NCBI RefSeq assembly: GCF_000426045.1
Contig: NZ_AUEP01000015.1
Location: 58,721 to 122,720 of the forward strand
Source: Marmoricola sp. URHB0036
GTDB taxonomy: Bacteria; Actinomycetota; Actinomycetes; Propionibacteriales; Nocardioidaceae
DNA: 64,000 nt
Direction: 5' to 3'
The position numbers and the translations under genes are program-made. Shown here piece by piece: positions 1 to 9,297 of this stretch. How positions within the stretch are numbered: position 1 is the first letter of the stretch; each line of letters opens with the position of its first letter. The notes below the pieces were generated by a model. It searched no databases. It worked only from the letters and a program-made list of their open reading frames with translations, and was not told the origin of the DNA.

Positions 1-249
1 GCGAGCCCGCTCCTGGACAGATGAGCGGCACCGAACTCCTCCAAGAATTCTTGGAAGATCTCGATGCCGCTCGACACACGGGATTGGCTACCAGGCGTGC
101 ATTGTCTAACTGTGGCCCCCGGCGGTTCCGGGTCTGACCAGCGCCCTGTAGGAAGGGTAGATCGCCGCGTGGGTACCGCCACCGTGTGAGCTCTGGAGTT
201 GTTGTGTCCTGTGTACGCCGGGGCCCAGAGGAACACAACCCTTGACTTT
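1..249. other. Left edge, no assignable gene
   Basis: No convincing complete gene. On the minus strand a GGAGG-like site at about 36-41 precedes a GTG at 29-31, so a gene could start there and run off the left edge, but only ten codons are present and I do not recognise them. Confidence 0.3.
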
Positions 250-1056
250 TCAAGCCGCGGCGCGACGCCGCCTGAGGTTGAGCCAGACCGCCGCGACGAT
301 GGCCGCGACACCGCCGATCGTGAGCGCCGCGATGGTCTGTCGGGCGGGTGGGAGCTTCAACCTGGTGCGCAGCGCGACCGGCTTGTTGAAGACTAGGATC
401 GGCCAGCCGCGGTCGCGGGCGACGCGGCGCAGGTCCTTGTCGGGGTTGACCGCGTGGGGGTGGCCGACGGCCTCGAGCATGTGCACGTCGGTGATCGAGT
501 CGGAGTAGGCGTAGCTGCGCTTGAGGTCGTAGCCGCGGCGCAGGGCGAGGTCGCGGATGGCGGTCGCCTTGTTCTCGGCGTAGGCATAGAAGCTGATCCC
601 GCCGGTGTACTTGCCGTCGCGCACCTCCATCCGGGTAGCGACCACCTTGTCGGCGCCGAGCATCTCGCCGATGGGCTCGACGACCTCGGAACCGCTCGTC
701 GAGACGATGATGACGTCGCGACCGGCCAGGTGGTGCTCCTCGATCAGGCTGACCGCCTCGTCGTACACCAGGGGGTCGACGATGTTGTGCAGGGTGTCCC
801 CGACGATCTCCTTGACCGTCTCGACGTCCCAGCCCGAGCACAGCTGCGACATGAACTGCCGCATCTTCTCCATCTGGTCGTGGTCGGCGCCGCCGACGAG
901 GTAGACGAACTGTGCGTACGCCGAACGCAGGACCGCTCCGCGCGAGATCAGTCCGCCGGCCTGGAACTCGCGGCTGAAGGCAAGCGTGCTCGACTTCGCG
1001 ATGATGGTCTTGTCGAGGTCGAAGAAGGCTGCCGTCGGTCGGGGCACCGGGCTCAT
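250..1056 (-). CDS. HAD-IB family phosphatase with C-terminal membrane anchor
   Basis: Predicted haloacid-dehalogenase subfamily IB phosphatase (the SerB-like group), 268 aa. Motif I is FFDLDKT near residue 11; motif II is the STSGS stretch (about 118); motif III/IV is the YSDSITD stretch (about 187), giving the expected catalytic Asp residues and Mg site. A hydrophobic segment at about 245-262 followed by RRRR suggests a C-terminal membrane anchor with the tail in the cytoplasm. The frame stays open much further upstream, but homology starts at the ATG just before PVPRPTAAFFDLD, so I chose 1056. It is divergent from the pilus locus, an arrangement I recall from other actinobacteria. The substrate cannot be told from sequence. 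Confidence 0.88.
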   Translation of the reverse strand: MSPVPRPTAAFFDLDKTIIAKSSTLAFSREFQAGGLISRGAVLRSAYAQFVYLVGGADHDQMEKMRQFMSQLCSGWDVETVKEIVGDTLHNIVDPLVYDEAVSLIEEHHLAGRDVIIVSTSGSEVVEPIGEMLGADKVVATRMEVRDGKYTGGISFYAYAENKATAIRDLALRRGYDLKRSYAYSDSITDVHMLEAVGHPHAVNPDKDLRRVARDRGWPILVFNKPVALRTRLKLPPARQTIAALTIGGVAAIVAAVWLNLRRRRAAA

Positions 1057-1194
1057 GTCCTGAAGTGTAGGCAGCGCGCCGGATTGCCCCATGAGATGGA
1101 CCGTTTCGCGTCCACAGGCCGTGTCGGTGCCGGGTTGTCCACTGCTCCGGATCTCGCGCTCGTCGGCGCTGCCGGTGCGGCGCAGCATCGACTC

Positions 1195-2274
1195 ATGGAT
1201 GCCCCCAGAGATGCCTCCGCCCCTCTCCTGATCTCGTCCGATCCACTGCTCGTCTCCGACGTGCAACGCCTCAGTGCTGCCGCCGGCGTGCTGCCCGAGG
1301 TGGTGCGCGACCCGGCCCAGGCGCTGCGCCGGTGGAGTGCAGCGCCGGTCGTCCTGGTCGGTTCCGACTGCGCCGGTGTTCTCGCGGCCTCGAGCCCACC
1401 ACGACGTGCTCGCGTCTTCGTGCTCGGCCGCTCGCCGCTCGACAACGCACTGTTCCGCGACGCCCTCGGGGTCGGTGCCGAGACCGTGGCCGGCCTGCCG
1501 GAGTCGGAGACCTGGCTCGTCGAGCTGCTCACCGACGTCGGCGACGGCTCGGCCGTGCCGGGGGTGACGATCGGGGTGCTCGGAGGTGCAGGCGGAGCCG
1601 GTGCCACGGTGTTCGCAGCTGCACTGGCGCAGGTGGCGGCCGACGTCGGCCCGACGCTGCTCGTCGACGCCGATCCCATCGGGGCCGGGATCGACCGGGT
1701 GCTCGGGCTCGAGTCGTCCGACGGCATCCGCTGGGACTCGATGCTGCAGACCACCGGCCGGCTGAGCTCGCGGTCGTTGCGCGAGGCGCTGCCGCATACC
1801 GGGATGCTGTCGGTGCTGACCTGGCCGCCCGATCGTCCCGCCTCTTTGCAGGCGTTCGCGATGCGCGAGGTGCTCTCGGCCGGGCGGCGCGGCTTCGACG
1901 TCGTGGTGGTCGACCTGCCCCGGCACCACGACGCCGTCGTGGAGGAGACGATCACCCGCTGCGACCACGTCGTGCTGGTCTCGACGTTGACCGTGCCGGG
2001 CGTGACGTCCGCGGCCCGGGTGGCGAGTCGCCTGCCGGAGTTCAGCCCGGAACGACACCTCGTCACGCGGGGGAGCAGGGCCGGCGCCACCCCCGAGTCG
2101 GTGAGCCGGTTGCTACGGATGCCGTTGCTGGCCTCGATGGGCGACCAGCGAGGGCTCGACGAGGCGATCAACCTCGGCGCGGGACCGGCCCGTTCCCGTC
2201 GTGGCACCCTCGCGCGGGCGGCCCGTTCGTGCGCCATCGCGCTGCTGCCGGATCGGTCAGTGGCTGCGGCATGA
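1195..2274 (+). CDS. ssd: Ssd/CpaE-like P-loop ATPase of the Tad locus
   Basis: 359-aa protein of the septum-site-determining/CpaE type (Rv3660c-like): an N-terminal receiver-like region (1-110) and a MinD/ParA-like fold from about residue 120. The nucleotide loop GVLGGAGGAGATVFAAAL lacks the usual Lys of the deviant Walker A, as is common in this actinobacterial branch; LLVDADPIGAGID is the next ParA motif and FDVVVVDLP the Walker B. CpaE-like proteins position the Tad pilus machinery. It is the first gene of the locus, and its stop overlaps the tadA start (ATGA). The frame is open upstream, but ATG 1195 fits the family N-terminus. Confidence 0.87.
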   Translation: MDAPRDASAPLLISSDPLLVSDVQRLSAAAGVLPEVVRDPAQALRRWSAAPVVLVGSDCAGVLAASSPPRRARVFVLGRSPLDNALFRDALGVGAETVAGLPESETWLVELLTDVGDGSAVPGVTIGVLGGAGGAGATVFAAALAQVAADVGPTLLVDADPIGAGIDRVLGLESSDGIRWDSMLQTTGRLSSRSLREALPHTGMLSVLTWPPDRPASLQAFAMREVLSAGRRGFDVVVVDLPRHHDAVVEETITRCDHVVLVSTLTVPGVTSAARVASRLPEFSPERHLVTRGSRAGATPESVSRLLRMPLLASMGDQRGLDEAINLGAGPARSRRGTLARAARSCAIALLPDRSVAAA

Positions 2275-3425
2275 GCGACATCCCGGTCGAGCTGCTGGAC
2301 GGCGTACGCGAACGGTTGGCGCGTGACGCCGCGCCGCTGACGCCCCAGCTGGTGGCCCGGGCGCTGCGCGACCAGGGACGCCCGGTCGGGGACGCCACGG
2401 TCCTCGCGGTGCACGACGCGCTGCATCGCGATGTCGTCGGAGCCGGACCCCTCGAGCCGGTGCTCCGTCTCGAGGGGGTCACCGACGTGCTCGTCAACGG
2501 CGCCGACCAGGTCTGGATCGACCGCGGTGCCGGGCTCGAGCGCACCGGCATCACGTTCCCCGATGACTCGTCGGTGCGCCGCCTGGCCCAGCGACTGGCG
2601 GCGGCCGGTGGCCGCCGTCTCGACGACGCCTCGCCGTACGTCGACCTGCGGCTGCCCGACGGGACCCGTTTCCATGCCGTGCTCGCTCCGCTGTCCCGTC
2701 CGGGCACCGTGCTCTCCCTCCGGGTGCCGAGGCAGCGGGTCTTCACGATGGCCGAGCTGGTCGCCGCGGGTGCCGTGCCGGAGGCCGGTGTCGGCCTGAT
2801 GGAGTCCGTCGTCCGAAGACGGTTGGCGGTCCTGATCAGCGGCGGCACCGGCTCCGGCAAGACGACCTTGCTGAACGCTCTGCTCTCCATGGCCGACGCC
2901 GGGGAACGGCTGGTGCTGGTGGAGGACGCCTCCGAGCTCCGGCCGGAGCACGCCCACGTCGTGGCCCTGGAGGCGCGGCCGGCCAACATCGAGGGGGCCG
3001 GTGAGGTCACCCTCCGCACGCTGGTCCGTCAGGCGCTGCGGATGCGCCCCGACCGGCTCGTGGTCGGCGAGGTTCGTGGGGCCGAGGTCGTCGACATGCT
3101 GGCCGCGATGAACACCGGCCACGAGGGAGGGTGCGCGACCGTGCACGCCAACTCGGCCGCCGACGTGCCGAGCCGCATCGAGGGGCTGGCCATGGCTGCC
3201 GGGCTCAGCCGCGAGGCCGCGCACAGCCAGCTCAGCTCGGCCGTCGACATCGTCATCCACCTCGGCCGAGACGTCGACCGGATGCGTCGGGTGAGGGAGA
3301 TCGGCGTGGTCACCCGAGCACCCGACGGTCACGTCGAGGTGGCCACGGGCGTCGCGTTCGCTCCCGACGGCCAGCTGCGTCCCGGTCCGGCGATCGACGT
3401 CCTTTCGGCCCTGATCGAGCCGTGA
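2271..3425 (+). CDS. tadA: TadA/CpaF pilus assembly ATPase
   Basis: Secretion ATPase of the type II/IV superfamily, 384 aa, which powers assembly of Flp/Tad pili at the inner face of the membrane. Walker A is ISGGTGSGKTT (about 190), followed by the Asp box LVLVEDASEL, the Walker B region RPDRLVVGEVRG (about 265) and the His box CATVHANS (about 295). Length is normal for the CpaF family without a long N-terminal extension. It overlaps ssd by 4 bp and tadB by 4 bp, so translation is probably coupled. Confidence 0.95.
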   Translation: MSDIPVELLDGVRERLARDAAPLTPQLVARALRDQGRPVGDATVLAVHDALHRDVVGAGPLEPVLRLEGVTDVLVNGADQVWIDRGAGLERTGITFPDDSSVRRLAQRLAAAGGRRLDDASPYVDLRLPDGTRFHAVLAPLSRPGTVLSLRVPRQRVFTMAELVAAGAVPEAGVGLMESVVRRRLAVLISGGTGSGKTTLLNALLSMADAGERLVLVEDASELRPEHAHVVALEARPANIEGAGEVTLRTLVRQALRMRPDRLVVGEVRGAEVVDMLAAMNTGHEGGCATVHANSAADVPSRIEGLAMAAGLSREAAHSQLSSAVDIVIHLGRDVDRMRRVREIGVVTRAPDGHVEVATGVAFAPDGQLRPGPAIDVLSALIEP

Positions 3426-4201
3426 CCCTGCTGGCGGTGGCACTCGTGGCGGTCGCGACCACGCTTGCGATCCCGGCCCCCACGCAGCTGCCCGGCGCGC
3501 CCTCGGCCGACCGGGCCGTGCCGCGAGTGCGGGTCGTGGTCACGCTGGTCTCGGGTGCGCTGGCGCTGTGGTCCTGGCTGGACGCGCACCAGTTCGCGCT
3601 GGTCACACTGCTCGGACTCGTGGTCCTGGGCATCGCTCGGCTGGTCCGGAGGCGACAGGTGGCGCGAGCAGCAGACCGAACGGCCGAGCGGGTCCTGGCG
3701 GTGTGCGACGCGATGGCCTCCGACCTGGCTGCCGGTCAGCCGCCCCTGGTCAGCCTCCGTCGTGCTGCCGAGGAGTGGCCCGACTTCGCGCCGGTCGCGG
3801 TTGCCGGGCAGATGGGCGCCGACGTGCCCAGCCAGCTGCGCGAGCTCGCCCACCGTCCCGGTGCCCGCCAGCTGCGCACGCTCGCGGCGACCTGGCAGGT
3901 GGCCCACGACACCGGCTCGGGGCTCGCGGCGGCGATCGGACAGGCGGCGGACGCCATCCGTGCCGACCGTCGCACCGCCAGGCTGGTCGCTACCGAGCTG
4001 GCCTCGGCCCACGCCACCGCCCGGATGCTGGCGGCGCTGCCGGTCGGCGTCCTGCTGCTCGGCACCGGCATCGGGGGTGACCCGGTCGGGTTCCTCACCG
4101 GGACGACGGCGGGTCTGGTGTGCCTGGCCATCGGGCTGGGCTTGTCCTTCGCCGGGTTGCTGTGGCTCGAGCGCATCGCCGACCGGGTGCTCGGCCGATG
4201 A
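3422..4201 (+). CDS. tadB: TadB-like type II secretion F domain membrane protein
   Basis: 259-aa polytopic inner-membrane protein carrying one T2SSF domain (about 85-215), with two N-terminal hydrophobic segments (about 1-18 and 36-70) and two at the C-terminus (about 200-250). It forms the platform on which TadA acts. The start is GTG 3422, overlapping the tadA stop as GTGA; an upstream start would run far into tadA. Assignment rests on position and hydrophobic profile as much as on motifs. Confidence 0.88.
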   Translation: MTLLAVALVAVATTLAIPAPTQLPGAPSADRAVPRVRVVVTLVSGALALWSWLDAHQFALVTLLGLVVLGIARLVRRRQVARAADRTAERVLAVCDAMASDLAAGQPPLVSLRRAAEEWPDFAPVAVAGQMGADVPSQLRELAHRPGARQLRTLAATWQVAHDTGSGLAAAIGQAADAIRADRRTARLVATELASAHATARMLAALPVGVLLLGTGIGGDPVGFLTGTTAGLVCLAIGLGLSFAGLLWLERIADRVLGR

Positions 4202-4944
4202 GCGGTGGAGTCTCCTGGCTGGTCGGGTCGCTCGCTGCGCTGTCCGTCGCCTTGTTCCTCAGACCGCGACCTGTGCTGCTGCCTGAGCCACCCGGGACCG
4301 TCGCTCCTCGGTCAGCCTCGGGGTCGGGTGAGCGGGCGGTGCTGCGCCGGCTGCGACCCGTGCTGGCGACGACCGCCTTCGCGGGCGGGTGGGCGATGTT
4401 CGGCGGACCAGTCGGCTGGGTGGCCGGGTCCGGCTCGGCCGTGGCGGTGTGGGTCGTCCTGGGTCGCGCGGAGGATCCGGCCGCCGTACGACGTCGGGAG
4501 CAGCTGCTGGACGACCTGCCCACCGGAGTCGACCTGCTCGCCGCGTGCCTCGACGCAGGGGCGGCGCCGGAGTCCTCGCTGGTCGTGGTGAGTCGCGCGC
4601 TGGAGGGGCCCGTCGGCGAGGAAATGCTCGCCATCCACCACCGGCTCGAGGTCGGAGTCGACCCGGCCCAGGTCTGGCGCGCCGTCGCAGCCCATCCCCA
4701 GCTCGGACCACTGGGACGTGCGATCGGTCGTGCCCACGAGACCGGTGCACCCGTCGGACGGGCGGTGCACCAGCTCGCCGAGGAGCTGAGGGCGCAGGCC
4801 CGCGCGGACGTCGAGACCCGTGCTCGCAGCATCGAGGTCAAGGCGGCAGCACCGCTCGGACTGTGCCTGCTGCCGGCCTTCGTGGTGCTCGGCGTGGTGC
4901 CGATGGTGGTCGGCGTCTTCAGCTCGATGCGGCTCTTCTGGTGA
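4198..4944 (+). CDS. tadC: TadC-like type II secretion F domain membrane protein
   Basis: 248-aa partner of TadB. A T2SSF domain spans roughly 95-225 with the typical D-L-L-A-A-C-L-D-A-G helix near 117, and the C-terminal hydrophobic helix at about 220-243 ends in SSMRLFW. An N-terminal segment (5-22) and a pair at 60-90 also look membrane-spanning. It overlaps tadB by ATGA. A 151-bp gap separates it from the pilin gene, which therefore probably has its own promoter. Confidence 0.88.
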   Translation: MSGGVSWLVGSLAALSVALFLRPRPVLLPEPPGTVAPRSASGSGERAVLRRLRPVLATTAFAGGWAMFGGPVGWVAGSGSAVAVWVVLGRAEDPAAVRRREQLLDDLPTGVDLLAACLDAGAAPESSLVVVSRALEGPVGEEMLAIHHRLEVGVDPAQVWRAVAAHPQLGPLGRAIGRAHETGAPVGRAVHQLAEELRAQARADVETRARSIEVKAAAPLGLCLLPAFVVLGVVPMVVGVFSSMRLFW

Positions 4945-5095
4945 CCAGCACACGTCCACAGACCATGGCCGCACCCAGGTTCTCCACCGGGCAGAAAGAC
5001 GTGATCGCGCTCGGAGGCCGGGTCGAGAAACCTCGACCACGTCAACACATCCACCCCGGACCCCCACGGCCCGGGTCGCCAGTCAGGAGACCGTC

Positions 5096-5323
5096 ATGAG
5101 CAACACCGCACTCGCCCTCGTCGAGGAGTCCCAGGACCGCGCCAGGAGCCCCCGGCTCCGCCTGCTCCGGGACGAGGTCGGCGCCACGACCGCCGAATAC
5201 GCCACCGTCACCGGCTGCGGTGTCGGGTTCGCCGCGGTCCTGTTCAAGTTCCTCACCAGCTCGGCGGGGCAGGGCTTCTTGAAGCTGATCTTCAACGCCA
5301 TCAAGGGCCTGCTCCCCTTCTGA
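5096..5323 (+). CDS. Flp/DUF4244-type mini-pilin
   Basis: 75-aa pilin subunit. A charged leader (about 1-28) ends in RDEVGATTAEYATVTGCG, where the Gly before ATTAEY is the probable prepilin peptidase site and the Glu five residues into the mature chain is the conserved pilin Glu; the rest is hydrophobic (GFAAVLFKFL...LLPF). Such DUF4244 proteins sit after tadC in actinobacteria. ATG 5096 follows a CAGGAGA Shine-Dalgarno at 5084-5090. A strong hairpin at 5335-5373 follows and may hold most transcripts at the pilin gene. Confidence 0.85.
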   Translation: MSNTALALVEESQDRARSPRLRLLRDEVGATTAEYATVTGCGVGFAAVLFKFLTSSAGQGFLKLIFNAIKGLLPF

Positions 5324-5334
5324 GCCCCCAGGCC

Positions 5335-5373
5335 GGCCGGCGGGGCGCGCTGGGGCTGTCCGCTCCGCCGGCC
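5335..5373 (+). terminator. Hairpin between mini-pilin and TadE genes
   Basis: Perfect 9-bp arms, GGCCGGCGG at 5335-5343 and CCGCCGGCC at 5365-5373, with a 21-nt loop and no U-tract. It would suit partial termination or 3' protection of pilin mRNA. Confidence 0.45.
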
Positions 5374-5411
5374 GCACCCCCTCGACAGCTCATCGGAGAC
5401 TGGAGACCCAC

Positions 5412-5768
5412 ATGCGACGCGACGAGTCCGGCGCGGTCACCGCGGAGACGGCGATGGCGTTGCCGCTGATCGCCATCTTCGCGCTCTCCATGGCGTGGCT
5501 GGTGAGCCTCGGCATCACCGATGTCCGCGCCATCGACGCGGCCCGGGAGACCGCTCGAGCTGCAGCCCGCTCGGACTCGAGCGGTGAGGCGACCTCGCTC
5601 GGTCGCCGGGTCGCCCCCGACGGGTCGCGCATCAGCGTCAGCCGCGTCAACGGGACGGTGGTGGCCCGGGTCAGCAGCCCGGTGCGCGGACCGGCCGGGT
5701 TGTTCGGGCGACTGGCGGCCTTCCACGTGACCGCCGAGGCAGTCGCCGCAGAGGAGCCCACGTGGTGA
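5412..5768 (+). CDS. TadE-family pseudopilin
   Basis: 118-aa TadE-like protein. RRDESGAVTAETAMALPLIAIFALSMAWL is the signature: a short basic leader, a Gly before AVTAE as probable processing site, then a hydrophobic helix (about 10-32). The rest is a small extracytoplasmic domain. It is expected to be a minor pilin of the Tad system. The end overlaps the next gene. Confidence 0.85.
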   Translation: MRRDESGAVTAETAMALPLIAIFALSMAWLVSLGITDVRAIDAARETARAAARSDSSGEATSLGRRVAPDGSRISVSRVNGTVVARVSSPVRGPAGLFGRLAAFHVTAEAVAAEEPTW

Positions 5769-6130
5769 GGCGTCCCGGCACCGACGAGCGAGGTGCCGGG
5801 ACGGTCCTGGCGGTGGCGATGATGGGGCTGCTGGTGACCGTGACCGTGGCGGCCGCGGGCGTGGTGGGGGTGGTCGCCACCCATCGCACGGCCCAGGCGG
5901 CCGCCGACCTGGCCGCCCTGGCAGGCGCGGCGGCGCTGCAGGATGGCGGCGACGCGTGCGCGCAGGCGGCCGACGTCGCCGGGCGCAACCGGGCTCGCTT
6001 GAGCGGCTGCCAGATCGAGGGCTGGAACGTCTCGGTCGTGGTCACCGCCCACACGCCGTCGCTGCCGGGCGGGGTGCTCGACCTCGAGGCTCGGGGGCGT
6101 GCTGGCCCGGCCGTCGACGCCGGGCCGTGA
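5762..6130 (+). CDS. Rv3654c-like TadE/TadG-type pseudopilin
   Basis: 122-aa protein of the helicase/secretion-neighbourhood TadE-like family. The N-terminus DERGAGTVLAVAMMG enters a single hydrophobic helix (about 10-38), followed by QAAADLAALAGAAA, typical of TadG-like proteins. Two Cys (about 66 and 80) may form a disulfide outside. Two start codons compete: GTG 5762 and GTG 5765; the latter gives a GTGA overlap with the TadE stop, the spacing seen elsewhere in this locus. Last gene of the Tad cluster. Confidence 0.82.
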   Translation: MVRRPGTDERGAGTVLAVAMMGLLVTVTVAAAGVVGVVATHRTAQAAADLAALAGAAALQDGGDACAQAADVAGRNRARLSGCQIEGWNVSVVVTAHTPSLPGGVLDLEARGRAGPAVDAGP

Positions 6131-6140
6131 TCGCGCGCGT

Positions 6141-6446
6141 TCAGTCCTCGGTGTGGTCGCCCGAGTCACGCTCCTCGCGCTTGTACTCGTCGAGCTGGTT
6201 GCTCAGCTCGCCGACCTTCTTGCGATCGGCGCGACGCGCGGCGGCGCGCTTGGCGGCACTGCGGAACAGCAGCAGGCTCAGCACGATCAGCAGCAGCGTG
6301 CCCATGCCGGCGAAGAACACCAGCGAGGCCGAGCCGTTGACGTTGAAGGAGCCCATGTCGATGGTGGTCGCGTCGCCGCCTCCGAACACGGCGGCGAGCA
6401 CCAGCAGGACGGCGATGATCAAGATGATCAGGGCGGCGACGAACAC
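6141..6446 (-). CDS. Small two-helix membrane protein
   Basis: 101-aa protein with two hydrophobic helices (about 3-23 and 43-62), a short loop between them, and a basic then acidic cytoplasmic tail (RSAAKRAAARR to the C-terminus) predicted to be helical. I do not recognise a named family; short-chain LapA-like proteins look similar. GTG 6446 is preceded by a GGAAAGG site. It lies tail-to-tail with the Tad locus. Confidence 0.65.
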   Translation of the reverse strand: MFVAALIILIIAVLLVLAAVFGGGDATTIDMGSFNVNGSASLVFFAGMGTLLLIVLSLLLFRSAAKRAAARRADRKKVGELSNQLDEYKREERDSGDHTED

Positions 6447-6498
6447 GAGGCACGACCTTTCCGATGAGTCGGTTCGACCCTAGAGGAGCGAGCCCGGG

Positions 6499-8829
6499 TT
6501 AGTCGTCAGGAGCGCCCTCGAGCAGGAGGTCGAGCAGGGCGATCGCCCCGGATTTGTCCAGGGGGTTGTTCTGGTTGCCGCACTTCGGCGACTGCACGCA
6601 CGACGGGCAGCCATCGGTGCAGGCGCAGGACGCGATGGCCTCGCGGGTGGCGCGCAGCCAGGGTCGCGCCGCGTGGAAGCCGCGCTCGGCGAACCCGGCG
6701 CCGCCGGGGTGACCGTCGTGGACGAACACGGTCAGGCGCCCCGTGTCGGGGTGCAGTGCTGTGGAGACCCCGCCGATGTCCCACCGGTCGCACGTCGCGA
6801 AGAGCGGTAGCAGTCCGATGGATGCGTGCTCGGCGGCGTGCGCGGCTCCGGGCAGGTCGGCCTCGGCGATCCCGGACTCGGTGAGCACGTGGTCCGGCAG
6901 CGTCCACCACACGGCGGTGGTCTGCAGCACCCGCTCGGGCAGGTCGAGCGGCTCCTCGCCGATCACCTCACCCGAGGGAACCTTCCGTTTCAGGAACGAG
7001 ACCACCTGATGGGAGACCCGCACGTCGCCCAGGCTGAGCCGCGCCTCGCCCCAGGGCACCACCGCCCGCTCGGCAAGGATCTCGATGTCGGTGATCTCGC
7101 GGGCCGAGGTCGAGTAGTCGGGCTGCGCCGGGACCACGACCGCCACCGACTCGTCGAGGTCGAGCTCGGCCACCAGCCAGGTCTCTCCCTGGTGCAGGTA
7201 GACCGCGCCGGTGTGGGCCGTGCCGTGGGCGGCAGAGGCATCGACGGTGCCCAGGACGCGACCGGTGACGTCCTCGACCAACCGGACGGGCGAGCCGCCG
7301 CTCGAGCGGATGTCGGCGAGGTCGCTCGCGCGGCGTCGGTCGGTCCAGAACCAGCCGCGCGGGCGGCGCCGCAGCAGCCCGCCCTCGGTGAGTGCGTCGA
7401 GTGCAGCCTGGGCTGCGGGCCCGAACAGGGGCAGGTCCTCGAGCGTGAGCGGCGACTCGGCCGCGGCGGCGCACAGGTGCGGTCCGAGGACGTAGGGGTT
7501 GTCCGGGTCGAAGACGTTGGCCTCCACCGGTTGGCCGAGGAGGGCCTCCGGGTGGTTGACCAGGTAGGTGTCCAGCGGGTCGTCGCGCGCGACCATCACC
7601 CCCAACGCGTCACGGGCGCCCCGCCCGGCGCGACCGACCTGCTGCCACAGCGCGGCGCGGGTGCCCGGGAAGCCGGCGAGCAGCACGGCGTCGAGGCCGC
7701 TGACGTCGATGCCGAGCTCGAGGGCGTTGGTCGCGGCCAGGCCGATCAGCCGGCCGTCACGCAGGGCCGCCTCGAGCTCGCGGCGCTCCTCGGGGAGGTA
7801 GCCACCGCGGTAGGCCGCGACCTGGTCGACCAGGCTCGGGTCGACCTCGCCGAGCAGCCGCCGTGCCGTGAGGGCCACCGTCTCGGCCCCACGCCTGGAC
7901 CGGATGAACGCGAGGGTGCGCACTCGATCGACGACGAGGTCGGTCAACAGGTCGGCGACCTCGCTGGTGGCGGAGCGGCGTACGGGCGCACCGTTCTCGC
8001 CCACGCCGGGCACGAAGGGCGGTTCCCACAGGGCCAGTGCCGTGCGCCCGCGCGGCGAGCCGTCGTCGGTGACGGCCACGACGTCGAGGCCGGTGAGCCG
8101 CCCGGCCGACACCTCCGGCTCCGCGACCGTGGCCGAGGCCAGCACGAAGGTGGGGTGGGCGCCGTACAGCGCAGCCACCCGCCGCAGCCGCCGCAGGATC
8201 TGGGCGACGTGGGCACCGAAGACGCCGCGGTAGTGGTGGCACTCGTCGATCACGACGTAGCGCAGCGAACCGAAGAACCGTGACCAGCGCGCGTGACCCG
8301 GCAGCAGCGAGCGATGCAGCATGTCGGGGTTGGTCAGGACGTACTCGCCGTGGTCGCGTGTCCACTCCCGCATCTCCGGCGTGGAGTCGCCGTCGTGGGT
8401 GGAGCAGCGCAGGTCGGGGAGGCCCGCCTGGCCGAGGCGGCGCAGGGTGGCCAGCTGGTCCTGGGCGAGCGCCTTGGTCGGCGCGAGGTAGAGGACACCG
8501 GTGCCGCGCTGGCCCTTCGGCCCCCGCGAGGACTCGATCGCGTGCAGCCCCGGCAGTAGATAGGCCAGCGACTTGCCCGACGCCGTCCCCGTCGAGATGA
8601 CCGTGTGCCGCCCTTGGTGGGCGAGGTCGGCGGCCGCCACCTGGTGCGTCCACGGAGCAGGTACGCCGAGCCGCTCGAACGCCTCGCGGACGGGTTCGTG
8701 CAGCCACGTCGGCCACGCGGCGACACGCGCAGGACGCGCCTCGACGACCTCGAGGTGGGTGAGGCTGTCGCTGCGCCCGGGGCCGCCTGCCAGCCGCCCC
8801 ACCAGCGTTTCGAGATCCACCACCTGCAC
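6499..8829 (-). CDS. DEAD/DEAH-box helicase with DUF1998 zinc domain
   Basis: 776-aa superfamily 2 helicase (Rv3649/YprA-like). Motif I is STGTASGKSLAYLLP (about 78), motif II is DECHHY (about 193), motif III is LASATVAEP (about 230), and the second RecA domain shows IRSRRGAE and QQVGRAGRG (motif VI, about 395). The C-terminal MZB/DUF1998 zinc region has CACTDGCPSC then CGNQNN (about 735-760). Members related to MrfA function in DNA repair; that role here is inference from the family. Helicase next to a Tad cluster is a classic actinobacterial arrangement. Confidence 0.92.
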   Translation of the reverse strand: MQVVDLETLVGRLAGGPGRSDSLTHLEVVEARPARVAAWPTWLHEPVREAFERLGVPAPWTHQVAAADLAHQGRHTVISTGTASGKSLAYLLPGLHAIESSRGPKGQRGTGVLYLAPTKALAQDQLATLRRLGQAGLPDLRCSTHDGDSTPEMREWTRDHGEYVLTNPDMLHRSLLPGHARWSRFFGSLRYVVIDECHHYRGVFGAHVAQILRRLRRVAALYGAHPTFVLASATVAEPEVSAGRLTGLDVVAVTDDGSPRGRTALALWEPPFVPGVGENGAPVRRSATSEVADLLTDLVVDRVRTLAFIRSRRGAETVALTARRLLGEVDPSLVDQVAAYRGGYLPEERRELEAALRDGRLIGLAATNALELGIDVSGLDAVLLAGFPGTRAALWQQVGRAGRGARDALGVMVARDDPLDTYLVNHPEALLGQPVEANVFDPDNPYVLGPHLCAAAAESPLTLEDLPLFGPAAQAALDALTEGGLLRRRPRGWFWTDRRRASDLADIRSSGGSPVRLVEDVTGRVLGTVDASAAHGTAHTGAVYLHQGETWLVAELDLDESVAVVVPAQPDYSTSAREITDIEILAERAVVPWGEARLSLGDVRVSHQVVSFLKRKVPSGEVIGEEPLDLPERVLQTTAVWWTLPDHVLTESGIAEADLPGAAHAAEHASIGLLPLFATCDRWDIGGVSTALHPDTGRLTVFVHDGHPGGAGFAERGFHAARPWLRATREAIASCACTDGCPSCVQSPKCGNQNNPLDKSGAIALLDLLLEGAPDD

Positions 8830-8961
8830 CCGTTCAGTCTCTCAGCGGACCCTGACGGTCTGCCCACGGCGGCGGCCGTGGCGTGGTTCAATACATTTCA
8901 GATAAAAATGGAAGCGTAGGAGTGGGGGACCGGGGTAGGCCCCTGGCTCGGAGGAGAGACC

Positions 8962-9297
8962 GTGGATCTTTCGTTGCAGACCCGCGAGGTGGACAGTCGC
9001 ACGATTGTCTCCGTCGGCGGGGAGATCGACGTCTACACGGCGCCGAAGCTCCGCGACAAGATCACCGAGCTCGTCGGTGACGGTCACCACCAGCTGGTGA
9101 TCGACATGGAGAACGTCGACTTCCTCGACTCCACCGGGCTCGGCGTACTCGTCGGCGGCCTGAAGAAGGTGCGCGCCCACGAGGGCTCCATGGAGCTGAT
9201 CTGCTCCCAGGACCGCCTGCTGAAGATCTTCCGCATCACCGGCCTCGCCAAGGTGTTCACCATCCACGAGTCGGAGTCAGCGGCGCTCGGCGCCTGA
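8962..9297 (+). CDS. STAS-domain anti-sigma factor antagonist
   Basis: 111-aa single STAS domain of the SpoIIAA/RsbV type. The motif [16 protein letters not shown] (about 53-68) contains the Ser-Thr pair that a partner kinase phosphorylates; unphosphorylated protein binds the anti-sigma kinase and frees an alternative sigma factor. No kinase or sigma gene is adjacent, so it probably acts with a partner elsewhere. GTG 8962 follows a GGAGGAGAG site. An AT-rich stretch at 8886-8913 lies upstream and may hold its promoter. Confidence 0.88.
   Translation: MDLSLQTREVDSRTIVSVGGEIDVYTAPKLRDKITELVGDGHHQLVIDMENVDFLDSTGLGVLVGGLKKVRAHEGSMELICSQDRLLKIFRITGLAKVFTIHESESAALGA

Noticed and set aside
454..1194. 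Long plus-strand frame upstream of ssd
   Set aside because: It is antisense to the HAD phosphatase; the ssd homology begins at 1195.
6826..8283. 485-codon plus-strand frame opposite the helicase
   Set aside because: Shadow of the high-GC helicase gene; Gly/Arg/Val/Asp-rich with no motif.
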